Assembly (NCBI RefSeq): GCF_022627325.1 | Contig: NZ_JAETZZ010000002.1 | Coordinates: 310,001 to 374,000, forward strand | Source of the DNA: Pseudomonas putida | GTDB lineage: Bacteria > Pseudomonadota > Gammaproteobacteria > Pseudomonadales > Pseudomonadaceae | DNA: 64,000 nucleotides | Direction: 5' to 3' | Part shown: positions 1 through 9,041 of the stretch, piece after piece | Layout of the letters: each line of letters begins with the position of its first letter | Numbering within the stretch: position 1 is the stretch's first letter | The notes under the pieces: generated by a model | Told to the model about the DNA's origin: nothing | Databases searched by the model: none | What the model saw: only the letters and a program-made list of their open reading frames with translations | Translations under genes and position numbers: made by a program

Positions 1-1
1 G

Positions 2-2230
2 CAAAGCCTGCCCGCCGAGCAATTGCAGGACCCGGCACTGCGCCAGCAGCTTTGGGAGTTGGCCCGTGAAGGCGACGATGCGCCCTTGGTCCGGCGCTTG
101 AGCAACGAACTGCAGCGCCCGTGCCTGGACACCGTCGATTGGCTGTCACGCCACGACCCGGATGTCGCCCGCGCGCAGTTCAAGGGCTGCCAGATCAGCG
201 CGGATCCCCGCGCCTATGCGGTGCTCAAGCAGCGCCTCTATGGCGACCCTGCGCCAGCGCCGCAACCACGTACTGCAGCCGAATGGGAACAGCGTTACCG
301 TCAAAGCGGTGACCTGGCGGCACTCGAACAGGCCACGTTCCTGCTGTTGCAGCAAGGCCATGGCGACCGTGCCCGAGGCCTGCTGGAGCAGGCCTACGAC
401 CGCCGGCAAGGCCGTCTGACGCCTTCGCTGCTGCAGCGCCTGGGCAATCTGTATGCACGCAACGACGGCCCGCTGGACACCCGGCGCATGCTCAGCCTGA
501 TGCCCAGGGTCGATGCCAGCACCCGCGCCCAGTTGCTCGGCCGCCTGGCCGAGGCCGGCCAGTGCGACACCGTGCGCCAGGCCATTACGGCCACCCCCAC
601 CGAAGCCGGGCAGTACCGCGCCCTGGGTCGCTGCGCGATGCCTGAGCAACCCGGTGAAGCAGTGGTCTATTACCAGGCTGCCGAACGCTTGGGCGACAGG
701 GGTAGTCGCCTACCGCTGGCCTACGCCCTGGAAGCTGCTGGCGACTCCGAAGCCGCCCTGCCCATCTGGCGCAGCCTGCCGGACAGCGCCTGGACTGACA
801 ACGCCCGCCTGACCGCCGCCGCCGGGGCCTTGAACGCCGGCGACATCCAGGCTGCCCGCCGTTACTGGGATGGCGCTGCACACGACAGCGTCGACAGCTG
901 GGCGCTCGGCGCCGCGATCGCCCAACGCCAGGGCGACCCACAGACGGCGTTGGGTTTCCAGCGCCAAGCGCTGGCGCACAACCCACGCGCGGAGCACTTC
1001 TACGCGGCTGCCAGCACCGCGCAGCTGGTAGGCGACCCCGCCCAGAGCAGCGCCTGGCTTGCCGAAGCGGTGCGCCTGGCCCCCGACCAGCCACGCTACC
1101 GCGCGGACTACGGCATGCGCCTGGCCAGTTCCCCCGACAAAACCCTGCGGCGCCAGTCGATCCCGTACCTGGAGCAGGCTACCCACGACTTTCCTGAGGA
1201 TTACCGCATTGGCGAAACCCTCGCCCTGCGTTATGACGAAGCCCAAGACAGCGCCTCGGCCCGCCGCGAACTGCGCCGGATCCTCGATGTTGAGCAGCAT
1301 CTGGTCGATGCCGACGATGAGTTCGGCAGCCTCGAAGCGCGCAAATACCGCCAGCGTCGCGCCCACGAAACCTTGTCGCGCCGTGACAGTGTCTCCCTGG
1401 CCAGCACCTGGTCGCCCGCCGGCACCTCGACCAACGACAAATTCCTCGAAAACGGCGAGCGCAGCGGCACTTCCCGCCGGGCGCAATCGCAGAATGTGCA
1501 AATGGCCATGTGGGACCACGCCCTGGGCGAAGAACCCAGCCGCGACGGCAGCACCTTGTCGGTGTACGGCCGGGTGCTGTTCGGTGGCCAAAGCCGCACC
1601 GATTACGCGCAAAGCATGGGCACCGGGGTTGGCCTGCGCTACAAACCGCTCGGCCAGGCCAACCTCAACCTGTATGCCGAGCTGTACCACCAGCGGCAGA
1701 TCGACACCGAGCACTACAGCGGCCTGAGCCTGGGCGAGCTGCTGAGCCCGAGCAAGGTCGGCGGCAACTGGAGCGACTTGCGCAACCATGCCGAGTCGAG
1801 CAATGACCTGCTATTGCGCGCGACGGCGTCGTTCCTCGACCAGGGCACCTGGCGCAACGACTGGCGGGTCGACGAAGACGACTGGAACGAACGTTTCCTC
1901 TACCTGGACGCTGCCTGGTGGACCCGTGCCGGCGACCATGCCTGGCTATCGCGCTACCAACAGGGCCATGCCTGGAAGCTGCCTGGCAGCTCGCCGCAGA
2001 CCTTGATGCCATACGGATTCGTCGAATTTTCCAGCCAGGACCCGAGCAACGACTGGCGCCAGGATGCCCGCGCCGGTGTCGGCCTGCGCTGGCAGTGGTG
2101 GTTCGACGACGATCGCTACAACGCTTACCGCGGCACGCTGAAAGTGCGTGCCGAATATCAGCAGTCGCTGGGAGGCAACCTCTACCAGCGGGCTGACGGT
2201 GTGCTGGTTGGCGCGGAGATGACCTTCTGA
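2..2230 (+). CDS. nfrA: NfrA-like outer-membrane protein, 5' end cut off by the window
   Basis: The frame is open to the left edge, so this is the C-terminal 742 residues of a longer protein; a TTG at 23 is only an internal codon. The first part is helical and rich in TPR-like A/L patterns, as expected for a periplasmic superhelix. The last ~270 residues (from about VSLASTW) are rich in aromatic and alternating residues and end in Phe, as in an outer-membrane beta-barrel, and resemble the C-terminal domain of E. coli NfrA, the phage N4 adsorption protein. In E. coli NfrA works with the glycosyltransferase NfrB to export a c-di-GMP-dependent glycan. Here the stop overlaps the next start (TGATG), and the next two genes are a YbcH-like protein and a diguanylate cyclase, which fits that role. 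A PgaA- or BcsC-like exporter is the main alternative. Confidence 0.75.
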   Translation, partial: QSLPAEQLQDPALRQQLWELAREGDDAPLVRRLSNELQRPCLDTVDWLSRHDPDVARAQFKGCQISADPRAYAVLKQRLYGDPAPAPQPRTAAEWEQRYRQSGDLAALEQATFLLLQQGHGDRARGLLEQAYDRRQGRLTPSLLQRLGNLYARNDGPLDTRRMLSLMPRVDASTRAQLLGRLAEAGQCDTVRQAITATPTEAGQYRALGRCAMPEQPGEAVVYYQAAERLGDRGSRLPLAYALEAAGDSEAALPIWRSLPDSAWTDNARLTAAAGALNAGDIQAARRYWDGAAHDSVDSWALGAAIAQRQGDPQTALGFQRQALAHNPRAEHFYAAASTAQLVGDPAQSSAWLAEAVRLAPDQPRYRADYGMRLASSPDKTLRRQSIPYLEQATHDFPEDYRIGETLALRYDEAQDSASARRELRRILDVEQHLVDADDEFGSLEARKYRQRRAHETLSRRDSVSLASTWSPAGTSTNDKFLENGERSGTSRRAQSQNVQMAMWDHALGEEPSRDGSTLSVYGRVLFGGQSRTDYAQSMGTGVGLRYKPLGQANLNLYAELYHQRQIDTEHYSGLSLGELLSPSKVGGNWSDLRNHAESSNDLLLRATASFLDQGTWRNDWRVDEDDWNERFLYLDAAWWTRAGDHAWLSRYQQGHAWKLPGSSPQTLMPYGFVEFSSQDPSNDWRQDARAGVGLRWQWWFDDDRYNAYRGTLKVRAEYQQSLGGNLYQRADGVLVGAEMTF

Positions 2231-3069
2231 TGCGTACCTTCCTGGCAATCTGCATGCTCGCCCTGTGCCTGCCGGCGCTGGCAGACCAACGCCTGTTCTA
2301 TCAGCCGCTGAACCGCGATGCCGAGATCAGCCCGGCCCAGTGGCAGCGACTGTGGCAGGCCACGGCGGCGCAGGGTGGCAAGACCCTGATCGTGCAATGG
2401 AGCGCCTATGGCGACAGTGATTTTGGCGGCGCCCAGGGCTGGCTGGCCAACAGCCTGCGCGAGGCCCGCGCCCAAGGCCTTGAGCTGGTGCTCGGGCTTT
2501 ACATGGACCCGGATTATTACAAGCGCATCGAGCAGTCCGACAGCGAGGGGCTGAGCAGCTACTGGAAGGCTCAGTTGGGACGCTCCTTGAGTCACTATCA
2601 GCAGCTACGCCAGGCCTGGAACCTCGATGTGGTGGGGTGGTACCTGCCGATGGAACTGGACGACCTGCACTTTCGCGACGCCCAGCGCCGTGAGGCGCTG
2701 TACAGCCAGCTGCAGGCATTCAACCGGCAGCTGGACAAACCGCTGCACCTCAGTGCCTTCAGTGCCGGCAGGCTGGCGCCGCGGGTCAACGCCGCATGGC
2801 TGGATCAACTGGCGCAGCTGGGCTTGACTGTGTGGTGGCAGGACGGCGCCGGCACCGGGCGGCTGCCGCCCCTGGTGCGCCAGGGGTACGAGCAGGCCTT
2901 GCCGTGCCGCGTGGGTGTGGTGCGTGAGGCGTTTCGCCAGGTGAGTGGCCCGGGGCAGGCTTTTCGGGCGCAGGCGGCTGAGCCTGTGCTGACCGGCGGA
3001 TGCCATGCCGAAGCGGTATTTGCGCTGCGTTATCGGCCTTGGGCTCGCGGTGTTCTGTCATTGGAGTGA
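2230..3069 (+). CDS. DUF4434 (YbcH-like) periplasmic protein
   Basis: 279 residues starting with a clear signal peptide (cleavage near LPALAD, residue ~19). The rest looks like a TIM-barrel glycosidase-related fold: conserved blocks include LIVQWSAYG, LGLYMDPDYY, GWYLPMELDD and VWWQDGAGTG, the last being typical of DUF4434. E. coli YbcH, encoded beside nfrAB, belongs to the same family. No enzymatic activity is established for it; a role in trimming or handling the exported glycan in the periplasm is my inference. The ATG overlaps the stop of the upstream gene by one base (TGATG), so the two are translationally coupled. Confidence 0.75.
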   Translation: MRTFLAICMLALCLPALADQRLFYQPLNRDAEISPAQWQRLWQATAAQGGKTLIVQWSAYGDSDFGGAQGWLANSLREARAQGLELVLGLYMDPDYYKRIEQSDSEGLSSYWKAQLGRSLSHYQQLRQAWNLDVVGWYLPMELDDLHFRDAQRREALYSQLQAFNRQLDKPLHLSAFSAGRLAPRVNAAWLDQLAQLGLTVWWQDGAGTGRLPPLVRQGYEQALPCRVGVVREAFRQVSGPGQAFRAQAAEPVLTGGCHAEAVFALRYRPWARGVLSLE

Positions 3070-3095
3070 GTGGCCGTTTGAGCAGGAACTCAGGC

Positions 3096-4208
3096 ATGTT
3101 CAAGACCATCGAGGACCACGTTCGCCAGCAGGTCGCGCCCGCTGCACTGCGCGCCGAGTTCCGCCAGCATGAATTCGACAACTCGCGGCGCTTCTGCCAG
3201 CTGATTTTCTGCGTCAGCATCGCCGTCTGGCTAGTCTTCGACCTGATTGTCAGCTACTTGGGCAACCAGGGCTTCACCTGGCGTTCCGGCCTGTTCATGG
3301 CATTGCTGTGCAGCCTCACGGTAGTCCTGGGCTTCACCCGCCGGAGCCACCATTTCGACGTACTCAACCTGCTGTTCATCACCGTCATCACCCTGGGCAT
3401 GCGCCTGGTCATCGAAGGCCTGCCTATCGCCCTGCGCCCGGTCTGGCTGGTGCTGGGCACATCCACCGTGCTGTACAGCGTCTCGGTCCTGCCAGTCCGG
3501 CGCTGGTCGTTCTTCTGCGCCATGGTCATCACCTGGGCCATGCTCAACCCGTTCTACGGCACCAACATCGACCTCGACGAACTTGAAGCCGCGATGCTGC
3601 TCAGCTATGCGGTGTTCTTGAGCGGCCTGGTGATCTACAGCTACCTGCGCATCCGCCAGGCCAAGCTGCACAACTTCTACATGTCCAGGTTGCTGCTCGA
3701 ACAGGCTTATGTAGATGTGCTCACCGAAATCCCCAACCGCCGCTCGTTCATGGTCAAGGCCGAGCGGCAATTGCACCAGGCGCCGCCGGGGCAATACCTG
3801 GCGATGATCGATATCGACAATTTCAAGAAGGTCAACGACCGCTTTGGTCATGACGTCGGCGATGAAGTGCTCAAGCGCGTGGCCGCGCACATCAAGACCA
3901 CGATGCAGGGATATGAATTTGCCCGGCTGGGCGGTGAAGAGTTCGTCATTTTATTCGCCGGGCTCGACCAGCAAGACGCCGAGCGGCGCGTCGCGATGTT
4001 GTGCCAACGGGTGCGCAAGGACGTGGACGCACAACCGGTGACGATCAGCATTGGCCTGACCCGAATCGTCGCCGGGGACACCTTGAGCAAGGCGTTGATG
4101 CATGCCGACCAAGCCCTTTACCAGGCCAAGCATGCCGGTAAGGACCGCTACGTACTCTGGCAGCAGGAGGCCGACAGGCAAGCGCTCGACCCGCAAGGCA
4201 AGGGCTGA
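3096..4208 (+). CDS. Membrane diguanylate cyclase (GGDEF)
   Basis: 370 residues from the ATG at 3096, preceded by AGGAA; an in-frame upstream start at 3000 would run inside the previous gene and is unlikely. Six hydrophobic segments occupy roughly residues 30-195, followed by a GGDEF domain with the entry motif DVLTEIPNRRSF and an intact active site GGEEF within FARLGGEEFVILF. It should make c-di-GMP from two GTP at the inner membrane. The inhibitory I-site (RxxD five residues before GGEEF) is absent: the four residues there are MQGY, so product inhibition through this site is not expected. It follows the nfrA/ybcH pair by 26 bases and probably supplies c-di-GMP to that glycan pathway. Confidence 0.9.
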   Translation: MFKTIEDHVRQQVAPAALRAEFRQHEFDNSRRFCQLIFCVSIAVWLVFDLIVSYLGNQGFTWRSGLFMALLCSLTVVLGFTRRSHHFDVLNLLFITVITLGMRLVIEGLPIALRPVWLVLGTSTVLYSVSVLPVRRWSFFCAMVITWAMLNPFYGTNIDLDELEAAMLLSYAVFLSGLVIYSYLRIRQAKLHNFYMSRLLLEQAYVDVLTEIPNRRSFMVKAERQLHQAPPGQYLAMIDIDNFKKVNDRFGHDVGDEVLKRVAAHIKTTMQGYEFARLGGEEFVILFAGLDQQDAERRVAMLCQRVRKDVDAQPVTISIGLTRIVAGDTLSKALMHADQALYQAKHAGKDRYVLWQQEADRQALDPQGKG

Positions 4209-4229
4209 TCAGCCCCTGCCTGTATCGCG

Positions 4230-5477
4230 TCAAACGAAGTAGCACACCAGGTAGGCCTTGCTGTTCTCACCCGGCACGTTCGCAGTGCCGCCCAGGATCA
4301 GGCGCTGATCGTCCGGGCTCAACGCACAGTGTGCAACGTCTGCGCCCGCTTCGATGTTGGTGCGCTTCAGGCCGGTACCGTTGCCGAAGCCCGGGTCCAG
4401 TTGCCCATCTGCCAACAGGCGCCCTACCAGAAACTCGGTCTCGCGCTCGTTGTAAGGAATACCGGTCAAGCCAGCACAGACCGTGACTCGGCCGTCACGC
4501 TGCAGGCTGCGGACCCAACGGGAGCCAAAGCTGCTGGCGGCGGTTACCAGCACATCACCGTTGTTGAAGGACGGATCCAACTGTCCCGTGGACGTGACTC
4601 GCCCGACCACTGCCAGATAAGGCCGGCTGTCGGTGGCACCGGCAACCCCCAGGTCGCCGCCCTCACCCTCGACCACGTCATAGAACTCGATGCTCGCCCG
4701 CTGAGTACCACGCGGCGCGGTGAGACGCACGCAGCCACTCTCGCCAAAGCCAGCGTCGGGCAGGTCATCCAGGCCCAGGCGCAGCAACAACCCCGCCGCA
4801 TCGGTCGAGCCCCAGACCACTACCCGGCCATCCTGTTGCTGCAAGGCCCCCTCGAACCACAGGTTGGACGCATCGTTCAAGGCAAAGACAAACACGCCGT
4901 TGTCATGGAACGAGGCGTCAAGGCTGCCATCGGCCAGCAAACGCACCAGCAGGCCCACGCTGTTCGCCTCATGGTCGAAGCGGGTGATGGCGACCAGCAG
5001 CCGCCCATCGGCCAGTTCGGTCAGGCCAAAGGGTTCATCGTTGGCTAGCAGCCCTGGCAGCTTGAGCGTTACCACACCCGCCTCGCCGAAGCTGCGATCC
5101 GGCTCGCCATTGGGCTTGTAGCGCCCCAGGATGGGGAAGCCAGCCGACTGCGAACGGTCTTCAGCCAGCACCACGAAGTCACCACCGGCACTGGCGATGA
5201 CCTCGATCGGCTTGGCCGCATGGTCTTTACCGAACGGCGCCATGACAAAACCCTGCTGGCCGAAGCTTGGGTCCACCTGGCCCTGCTCGGTCAAACCGGC
5301 AAAGGCGACCTGGCCCGCAAAGCCGTGGCTGACCCGGGCCACCACGAACAGGCGGCCGTTATTCAACGCCATACCGTGCACGCCGCTGGCGACGTTACCG
5401 GGGAAGACAATCTCAACTGTTCCGCTTTGACCGAAAGCCGCATCCGGGATACAGCTCTTGCAGGATAATTCAGACAT
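4230..5477 (-). CDS. Delta-60 repeat protein
   Basis: 415 residues built from about six ~60-residue repeats, each carrying a D-x-S/G-F-G-x-x-G motif (DPSFGQQGFV, DRSFGEAGVV, DASFHDNGVF, DAGFGESGCV, DPSFNNGD, DPGFGNGTG). This is the delta-60 repeat family, predicted to fold as a beta-propeller-like or solenoid structure. There is no signal peptide or membrane segment; the N-terminus (MSELSCKSCIPD) has two Cys. Function is unknown. An AGAGG ribosome site precedes the ATG. Its upstream region (5478-5673) is strikingly A/T-rich compared with neighbours. Confidence 0.8.
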   Translation of the reverse strand: MSELSCKSCIPDAAFGQSGTVEIVFPGNVASGVHGMALNNGRLFVVARVSHGFAGQVAFAGLTEQGQVDPSFGQQGFVMAPFGKDHAAKPIEVIASAGGDFVVLAEDRSQSAGFPILGRYKPNGEPDRSFGEAGVVTLKLPGLLANDEPFGLTELADGRLLVAITRFDHEANSVGLLVRLLADGSLDASFHDNGVFVFALNDASNLWFEGALQQQDGRVVVWGSTDAAGLLLRLGLDDLPDAGFGESGCVRLTAPRGTQRASIEFYDVVEGEGGDLGVAGATDSRPYLAVVGRVTSTGQLDPSFNNGDVLVTAASSFGSRWVRSLQRDGRVTVCAGLTGIPYNERETEFLVGRLLADGQLDPGFGNGTGLKRTNIEAGADVAHCALSPDDQRLILGGTANVPGENSKAYLVCYFV

Positions 5478-5673
5478 CTATGGACCTCTCAATCCGTCAT
5501 TAAGGAAGGCACATAAATCTCATCATCCATTGGAAAAAACTAACCCTGTGAATGATTCTAAAAATTTCGGTCGAGCATTTACGGGGGGTGAGAAAAAGTT
5601 CGGTTATTACTTCAGAAAAGTTACCTTCGCTATTACATCCGCGAAGAAATTATTCGCTATTGAAAGTGTAAGT
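5478..5673. promoter_or_regulatory. A/T-rich upstream region of the delta-60 gene with TTCGCTATT direct repeats
   Basis: This 196-base gap lies between the delta-60 gene (reading left) and the 3' end of the histidine-kinase gene. It is much richer in A/T than the surrounding DNA. The nonamer TTCGCTATT occurs twice, at 5626-5634 and 5653-5661. The promoter for the delta-60 gene must lie here, but I cannot place -35/-10 boxes with confidence. Such A/T-rich islands are typical targets of MvaT-type silencers in Pseudomonas; that part is inference. Confidence 0.35.
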
Positions 5674-6975
5674 TTACCAAGCTGCTGGCAGACGAATCCT
5701 GAACTGCGCCCCACCCAGCGCCGACTGCGCCACGGTCAATGTCCCACCCTGCCCCTCGATGGCCCGCCGGCTGATCGCCAGCCCCAGGCCGAAGCCGCCG
5801 GTATTTCGATCCCGGCTGCGGTCCAGGCGGTAGAACGGCTGGAAGATCCGTTCGCGCTCTTCGGCCGGGATGCCGATACCGTCGTCCTCGACCGTCAACA
5901 GGCTAGCACCGTCCTCTTCCAGGCGCAGGCACAGCAGCAGGCTCTGATCGCAATAGCGCATGCCATTGCGCACCAGGTTCTGCACGGCCCGGGCCGTCAG
6001 ACGCGGGTCAAGCACAAAACGGGGCAAACCATCATCGGCGCGCACTTCCCAGCGGATGCCCCGGCTATCGAGTTCTTCGGCAAAGCCACCAAGCACACTG
6101 TCGACCAATTCCAGCAACGACACCTCGACCCGCTCACGGGCCTGGTCGGCGTTGTACAGCCGGCTGTAGGACAGCAGTTCGAGTACCAGCTCATCCAGCT
6201 CGCGTACGTGACCGACCAGCTCCAGCAGGCGCTTGCGACTGGTGGGCGGCACTTCGTCAAACAACAGCACCAGGCCGAAGTCCAGGCGGGTAAGCGGCGT
6301 GCGCAGCTCATGGGACACGGCGTTGAGCAGCTCACGCTGCTGATTGACGTGGCGCTCCAAATCGCTGGCCATGGTGTCGAACACACCGGCCAGCTCACCG
6401 ATGTTCGAATGCGGGGAAATATGCGTGCGCTCGGCCATCTGCCCCTGGCCCAGGCGCCTGGCCGTTTCCTTGAGGCGCTCGAGGTCGCGCCAGTGAGGCC
6501 ACAGCCACAGCAGCAGGCAGCCGAGCAGTGCGGCGCCGATCAGCACGGTCACGCCCCAGGACAGCACGTTGATGTCCAGTGGGTCCGGTGGCGAGTGCAG
6601 GCTTACCAGCCAGCCCTCCTCCAGCGGCGCCAGCACCGTTTGGTAGTAACCCCAGTCGCCGATGCGCACCGCATACAAGCCCTGCGCCAGACGCGCCTGC
6701 TCTGGCGCGCTCAAGTTGGCCTGATCGGTACGCAACAGGCTCACCTGCAGCGGCGCGAACGCCTCGGCCAGGTCCTGTTCGACCGCCGGCCATTGCTCGC
6801 GCGGGGCCTGGCGGAACTGGCGCACGATCAGTGACTGCACGCCTTTGGCCTGGTCCAGGTTGTAGGCCATGAACCGGTCATGGAACAGGCCGACGATGGC
6901 GTCTGGAATCAACAACAGAGCACCGGCATAGGCGACGATGATCACCAGGTACAGGCGCACCAGAATCTTCAGCAT
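5674..6975 (-). CDS. Sensor histidine kinase, RstB-like
   Basis: 433 residues: a first membrane helix (about residues 5-27), a ~110-residue periplasmic sensor, a second helix (about 138-160), a HAMP linker, then the dimerisation motif NAVSHELRTPLTRL with phospho-accepting His222, and an ATPase domain with N box (LVRNGMRY), G1 box (VEDDGIGIP) and G2 box (GGFGLGLAI). Overall architecture and the N-terminus resemble RstB of enterobacteria. It is transcribed after the response regulator with 6 bases between them and should phosphorylate it. The signal is unknown. The pair lies divergent to an RND pump, which is the likely target. Confidence 0.88.
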   Translation of the reverse strand: MLKILVRLYLVIIVAYAGALLLIPDAIVGLFHDRFMAYNLDQAKGVQSLIVRQFRQAPREQWPAVEQDLAEAFAPLQVSLLRTDQANLSAPEQARLAQGLYAVRIGDWGYYQTVLAPLEEGWLVSLHSPPDPLDINVLSWGVTVLIGAALLGCLLLWLWPHWRDLERLKETARRLGQGQMAERTHISPHSNIGELAGVFDTMASDLERHVNQQRELLNAVSHELRTPLTRLDFGLVLLFDEVPPTSRKRLLELVGHVRELDELVLELLSYSRLYNADQARERVEVSLLELVDSVLGGFAEELDSRGIRWEVRADDGLPRFVLDPRLTARAVQNLVRNGMRYCDQSLLLCLRLEEDGASLLTVEDDGIGIPAEERERIFQPFYRLDRSRDRNTGGFGLGLAISRRAIEGQGGTLTVAQSALGGAQFRIRLPAAW

Positions 6976-6981
6976 GTTGCT

Positions 6982-7683
6982 TCAGCACTCCCATTCGACG
7001 CGACTGAACAGGTAACCCTTGCCCCACACGGTCTTGATCTTGCGCGCTTCGCCGGCACTGTCGTCGAACTTGCGCCGCAACTTGGAAATGGCCACGTCCA
7101 CCGAACGGTCAGTGCCGTTGAACTCGATGCCGCGCAGTTGCTGAAGGATCCGGTCACGGCTGAGCACCTCCCCGGCATTGCGCGCCAGTACCACCAGCAG
7201 GTTGTATTCACCGCTGGACAGTTCCACCTCTTCGCCGCGCCAACTGACCAGGCGCTCGGCCAGGTCGATGCGCAAGCCACCGACCAGGATCTGCTCGCTG
7301 TCCAGCCGTGGCTCATGGACGCTGCTGCGCCGTAACAAGGTGCGCACCCGTGCCAGCAGCACCCGCGGCTCACACGGTTTGGTCACGTAGTCGTCGGCGC
7401 CCATCTCCAGCCCCAAGACCTGGTCGTGGCTGTCGTCGCGGGCCGTCAGCATCAGGATCGGCAGGCTTTGCGATTCGTGGCGCAGCAGGCGGCACACCTG
7501 CAGGCCGTCGATACCTGGGAGCATCAGGTCAAGGATGACCAGGTCGGGTTTATCTTGCCGCAGCGCGTCCAGCACATGGTCGCCCCGGGCGATCACCCGC
7601 ACATGGAAGTCGTTGCGTTGCAGGTAGCTGGCGATCAATTCAGACAGGGCGCTGTCGTCTTCGACCAGAAGAATGTTTGGCAT
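6982..7683 (-). CDS. OmpR/RstA-type response regulator
   Basis: 233 residues from the ATG at 7683 (MPNILLVEDDSALSEL); the longer frame to 7767 adds a non-conserved leader and is not favoured. The receiver domain has the acidic pocket E8/D9/D10, the phospho-acceptor Asp52 (LVILDLMLPG) and Lys in YVTKPCEP. The C-terminal winged helix (VELSSGEYNLLVVLARN ... TVWGKGYLFS) is of the OmpR/PhoB class. It is the first gene of the regulator-kinase pair. Two TTCACAC repeats 80-96 bases upstream of its start look like the binding site for such a regulator and could serve both it and the divergent efflux genes. Confidence 0.88.
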   Translation of the reverse strand: MPNILLVEDDSALSELIASYLQRNDFHVRVIARGDHVLDALRQDKPDLVILDLMLPGIDGLQVCRLLRHESQSLPILMLTARDDSHDQVLGLEMGADDYVTKPCEPRVLLARVRTLLRRSSVHEPRLDSEQILVGGLRIDLAERLVSWRGEEVELSSGEYNLLVVLARNAGEVLSRDRILQQLRGIEFNGTDRSVDVAISKLRRKFDDSAGEARKIKTVWGKGYLFSRVEWEC

Positions 7684-7762
7684 AGGGCTTGGTACGGGCT
7701 GAAGGAGGCCAATGAGGCATGTGCGGCAAGAATATAGAATCCCCAGGAGTGCAGGATTTTTC

Positions 7763-7779
7763 TTCACACTTTTTCACAC
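7763..7779. promoter_or_regulatory. Candidate response-regulator box (two TTCACAC direct repeats)
   Basis: TTCACAC at 7763-7769 and again at 7773-7779, a 10-base repeat interval, i.e. one DNA turn. This is the usual geometry of OmpR/PhoB-family operators. The box lies between the divergent response-regulator and efflux genes. On the + strand it is followed 12 bases later by TATTAA (7792-7797), a possible -10 element, so the box may replace the -35 of the pump promoter. Confidence 0.5.
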
Positions 7780-7854
7780 ACGTCCTACAGGTATTAACAG
7801 GCACCCGCGCCCCGCCTGCCTTAGCATACAGCCGGTCATCATCGGAAGATCCGT

Positions 7855-9030
7855 ATGCCTATCATTCTTGTCCATCGCCTGCGCCCCGTGGCGCTCGCGG
7901 CGCTTCTGGCCCTGCTCCTAGCCGGCTGCAACGATACCGAACAGCAGGCTACCCAGCCCCCGGTACCCCAGGTGCGGGTGGAAACCTTGCAGCTTGAACC
8001 TTTGGCCATCAGCACGGAGCTCAGTGGGCGCATGCTTGCCCCGCGTACCGCCGAAGTGCGCGCACGCGTGGCGGGCGTGGTGCTCAAGCGGGTCTACCGC
8101 GAAGGCAGCGACGTCAAGCAGGGCGACGTGCTGTTTCTGATCGACCCGGCACCGTTCAAGGCCGACCACGATAGCGCCCGCGCCGCACTGGCCAGGGCCC
8201 AGGCCAACCTGTACCAGGCCCGCCTGCAGGAGCAGCGCTACCGCGAACTGGTCGACGACAAGGCCGTCAGCCGCCAGGAGTACGACAACGCCCGCGCGGC
8301 CTTCCTTCAGGCCGACGCCGAAGTGGCCGCAGCCAAGGCTGCGCTGGAACGGGCGCGCCTGAACCTGGGTTACGCCACGGTTACCGCACCGATCTCCGGG
8401 CGCATCGGCCGCGCCTTGGTCACCGAAGGCGCACTGGTGGGGCAGAACGAGGCCACGCCCCTGGCGACCATCCAGCAGCTGGACCCGATCCACGCCGACG
8501 TCACCCAGTCGACCCGCGAGCTCAACGCCCTGCGCCGCGCGCTGCGCGCAGGCGAGTTGCAGCAGGCAGGCAAGGGAGAAGCAAGCGCCACGTTGATCCA
8601 GGATGACGGTACTGCCTACCCGCTGCCCGGCAAGCTGCTGTTCTCGGACATCAGCGTCGACCCAAGCACCAACCAGATCACCCTGCGCAGCGAGTTCCCC
8701 AACCCAAATCTGGAGCTGCTGCCCGGCAGCTACGTGCGCGTGCGCCTGGAGCAGGCCGTGCAGCCCAAAGGCATCAGCGTGCCGCAGCGCGCCATCCTGC
8801 GCGATAGCGCGGGTGTGCCGAAAGTGCTGGTGGTCGACGCGCAGGCGCGCATCAGCGAACGCCAAGTGGTACTGGGCAACGCCCAAGGCGACCGCTGGAT
8901 CATCAATGAAGGCCTGGCCGCCGGCGAACGTGTGGTGGTCGAGGGCCTGCAACATGTCAAGGCCGGTGACCAGGTCCAGGTCGACACGGCCCAGGGCAGC
9001 CAACCCATCGCCCAGCACAACGGCCAGTGA
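7855..9030 (+). CDS. RND efflux periplasmic adaptor (membrane fusion) lipoprotein
   Basis: 391 residues. The signal sequence ends in the lipobox LAGC with Cys25 as lipidation site, so the protein is anchored to the outer face of the inner membrane. It has the standard adaptor order: lipoyl halves (VRARVAGVVLKRVYREG ... TVTAPISGRIGRALV), an alpha-helical hairpin in between (SARAALARAQANLYQARL...), a beta-barrel and a membrane-proximal domain. It should couple the RND pump encoded 11 bases downstream to an outer-membrane channel. A GGAAG ribosome site (7844-7848) fixes the start at 7855. It belongs to the MexA/TtgA/AcrA group but I cannot assign a precise name or substrate. Confidence 0.92.
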   Translation: MPIILVHRLRPVALAALLALLLAGCNDTEQQATQPPVPQVRVETLQLEPLAISTELSGRMLAPRTAEVRARVAGVVLKRVYREGSDVKQGDVLFLIDPAPFKADHDSARAALARAQANLYQARLQEQRYRELVDDKAVSRQEYDNARAAFLQADAEVAAAKAALERARLNLGYATVTAPISGRIGRALVTEGALVGQNEATPLATIQQLDPIHADVTQSTRELNALRRALRAGELQQAGKGEASATLIQDDGTAYPLPGKLLFSDISVDPSTNQITLRSEFPNPNLELLPGSYVRVRLEQAVQPKGISVPQRAILRDSAGVPKVLVVDAQARISERQVVLGNAQGDRWIINEGLAAGERVVVEGLQHVKAGDQVQVDTAQGSQPIAQHNGQ

Positions 9031-9041
9031 GGGCCTGACCC

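Noticed and set aside
4202..4215. GGGCTGATCAGCCC palindrome over the cyclase stop codon
   Set aside because: Short stem with four-base loop and no T-run; too weak to call a terminator.
5458..6834. 458-codon frame on the + strand
   Set aside because: It is the antisense shadow of the histidine-kinase gene; Gln/His-rich with no recognisable domain.
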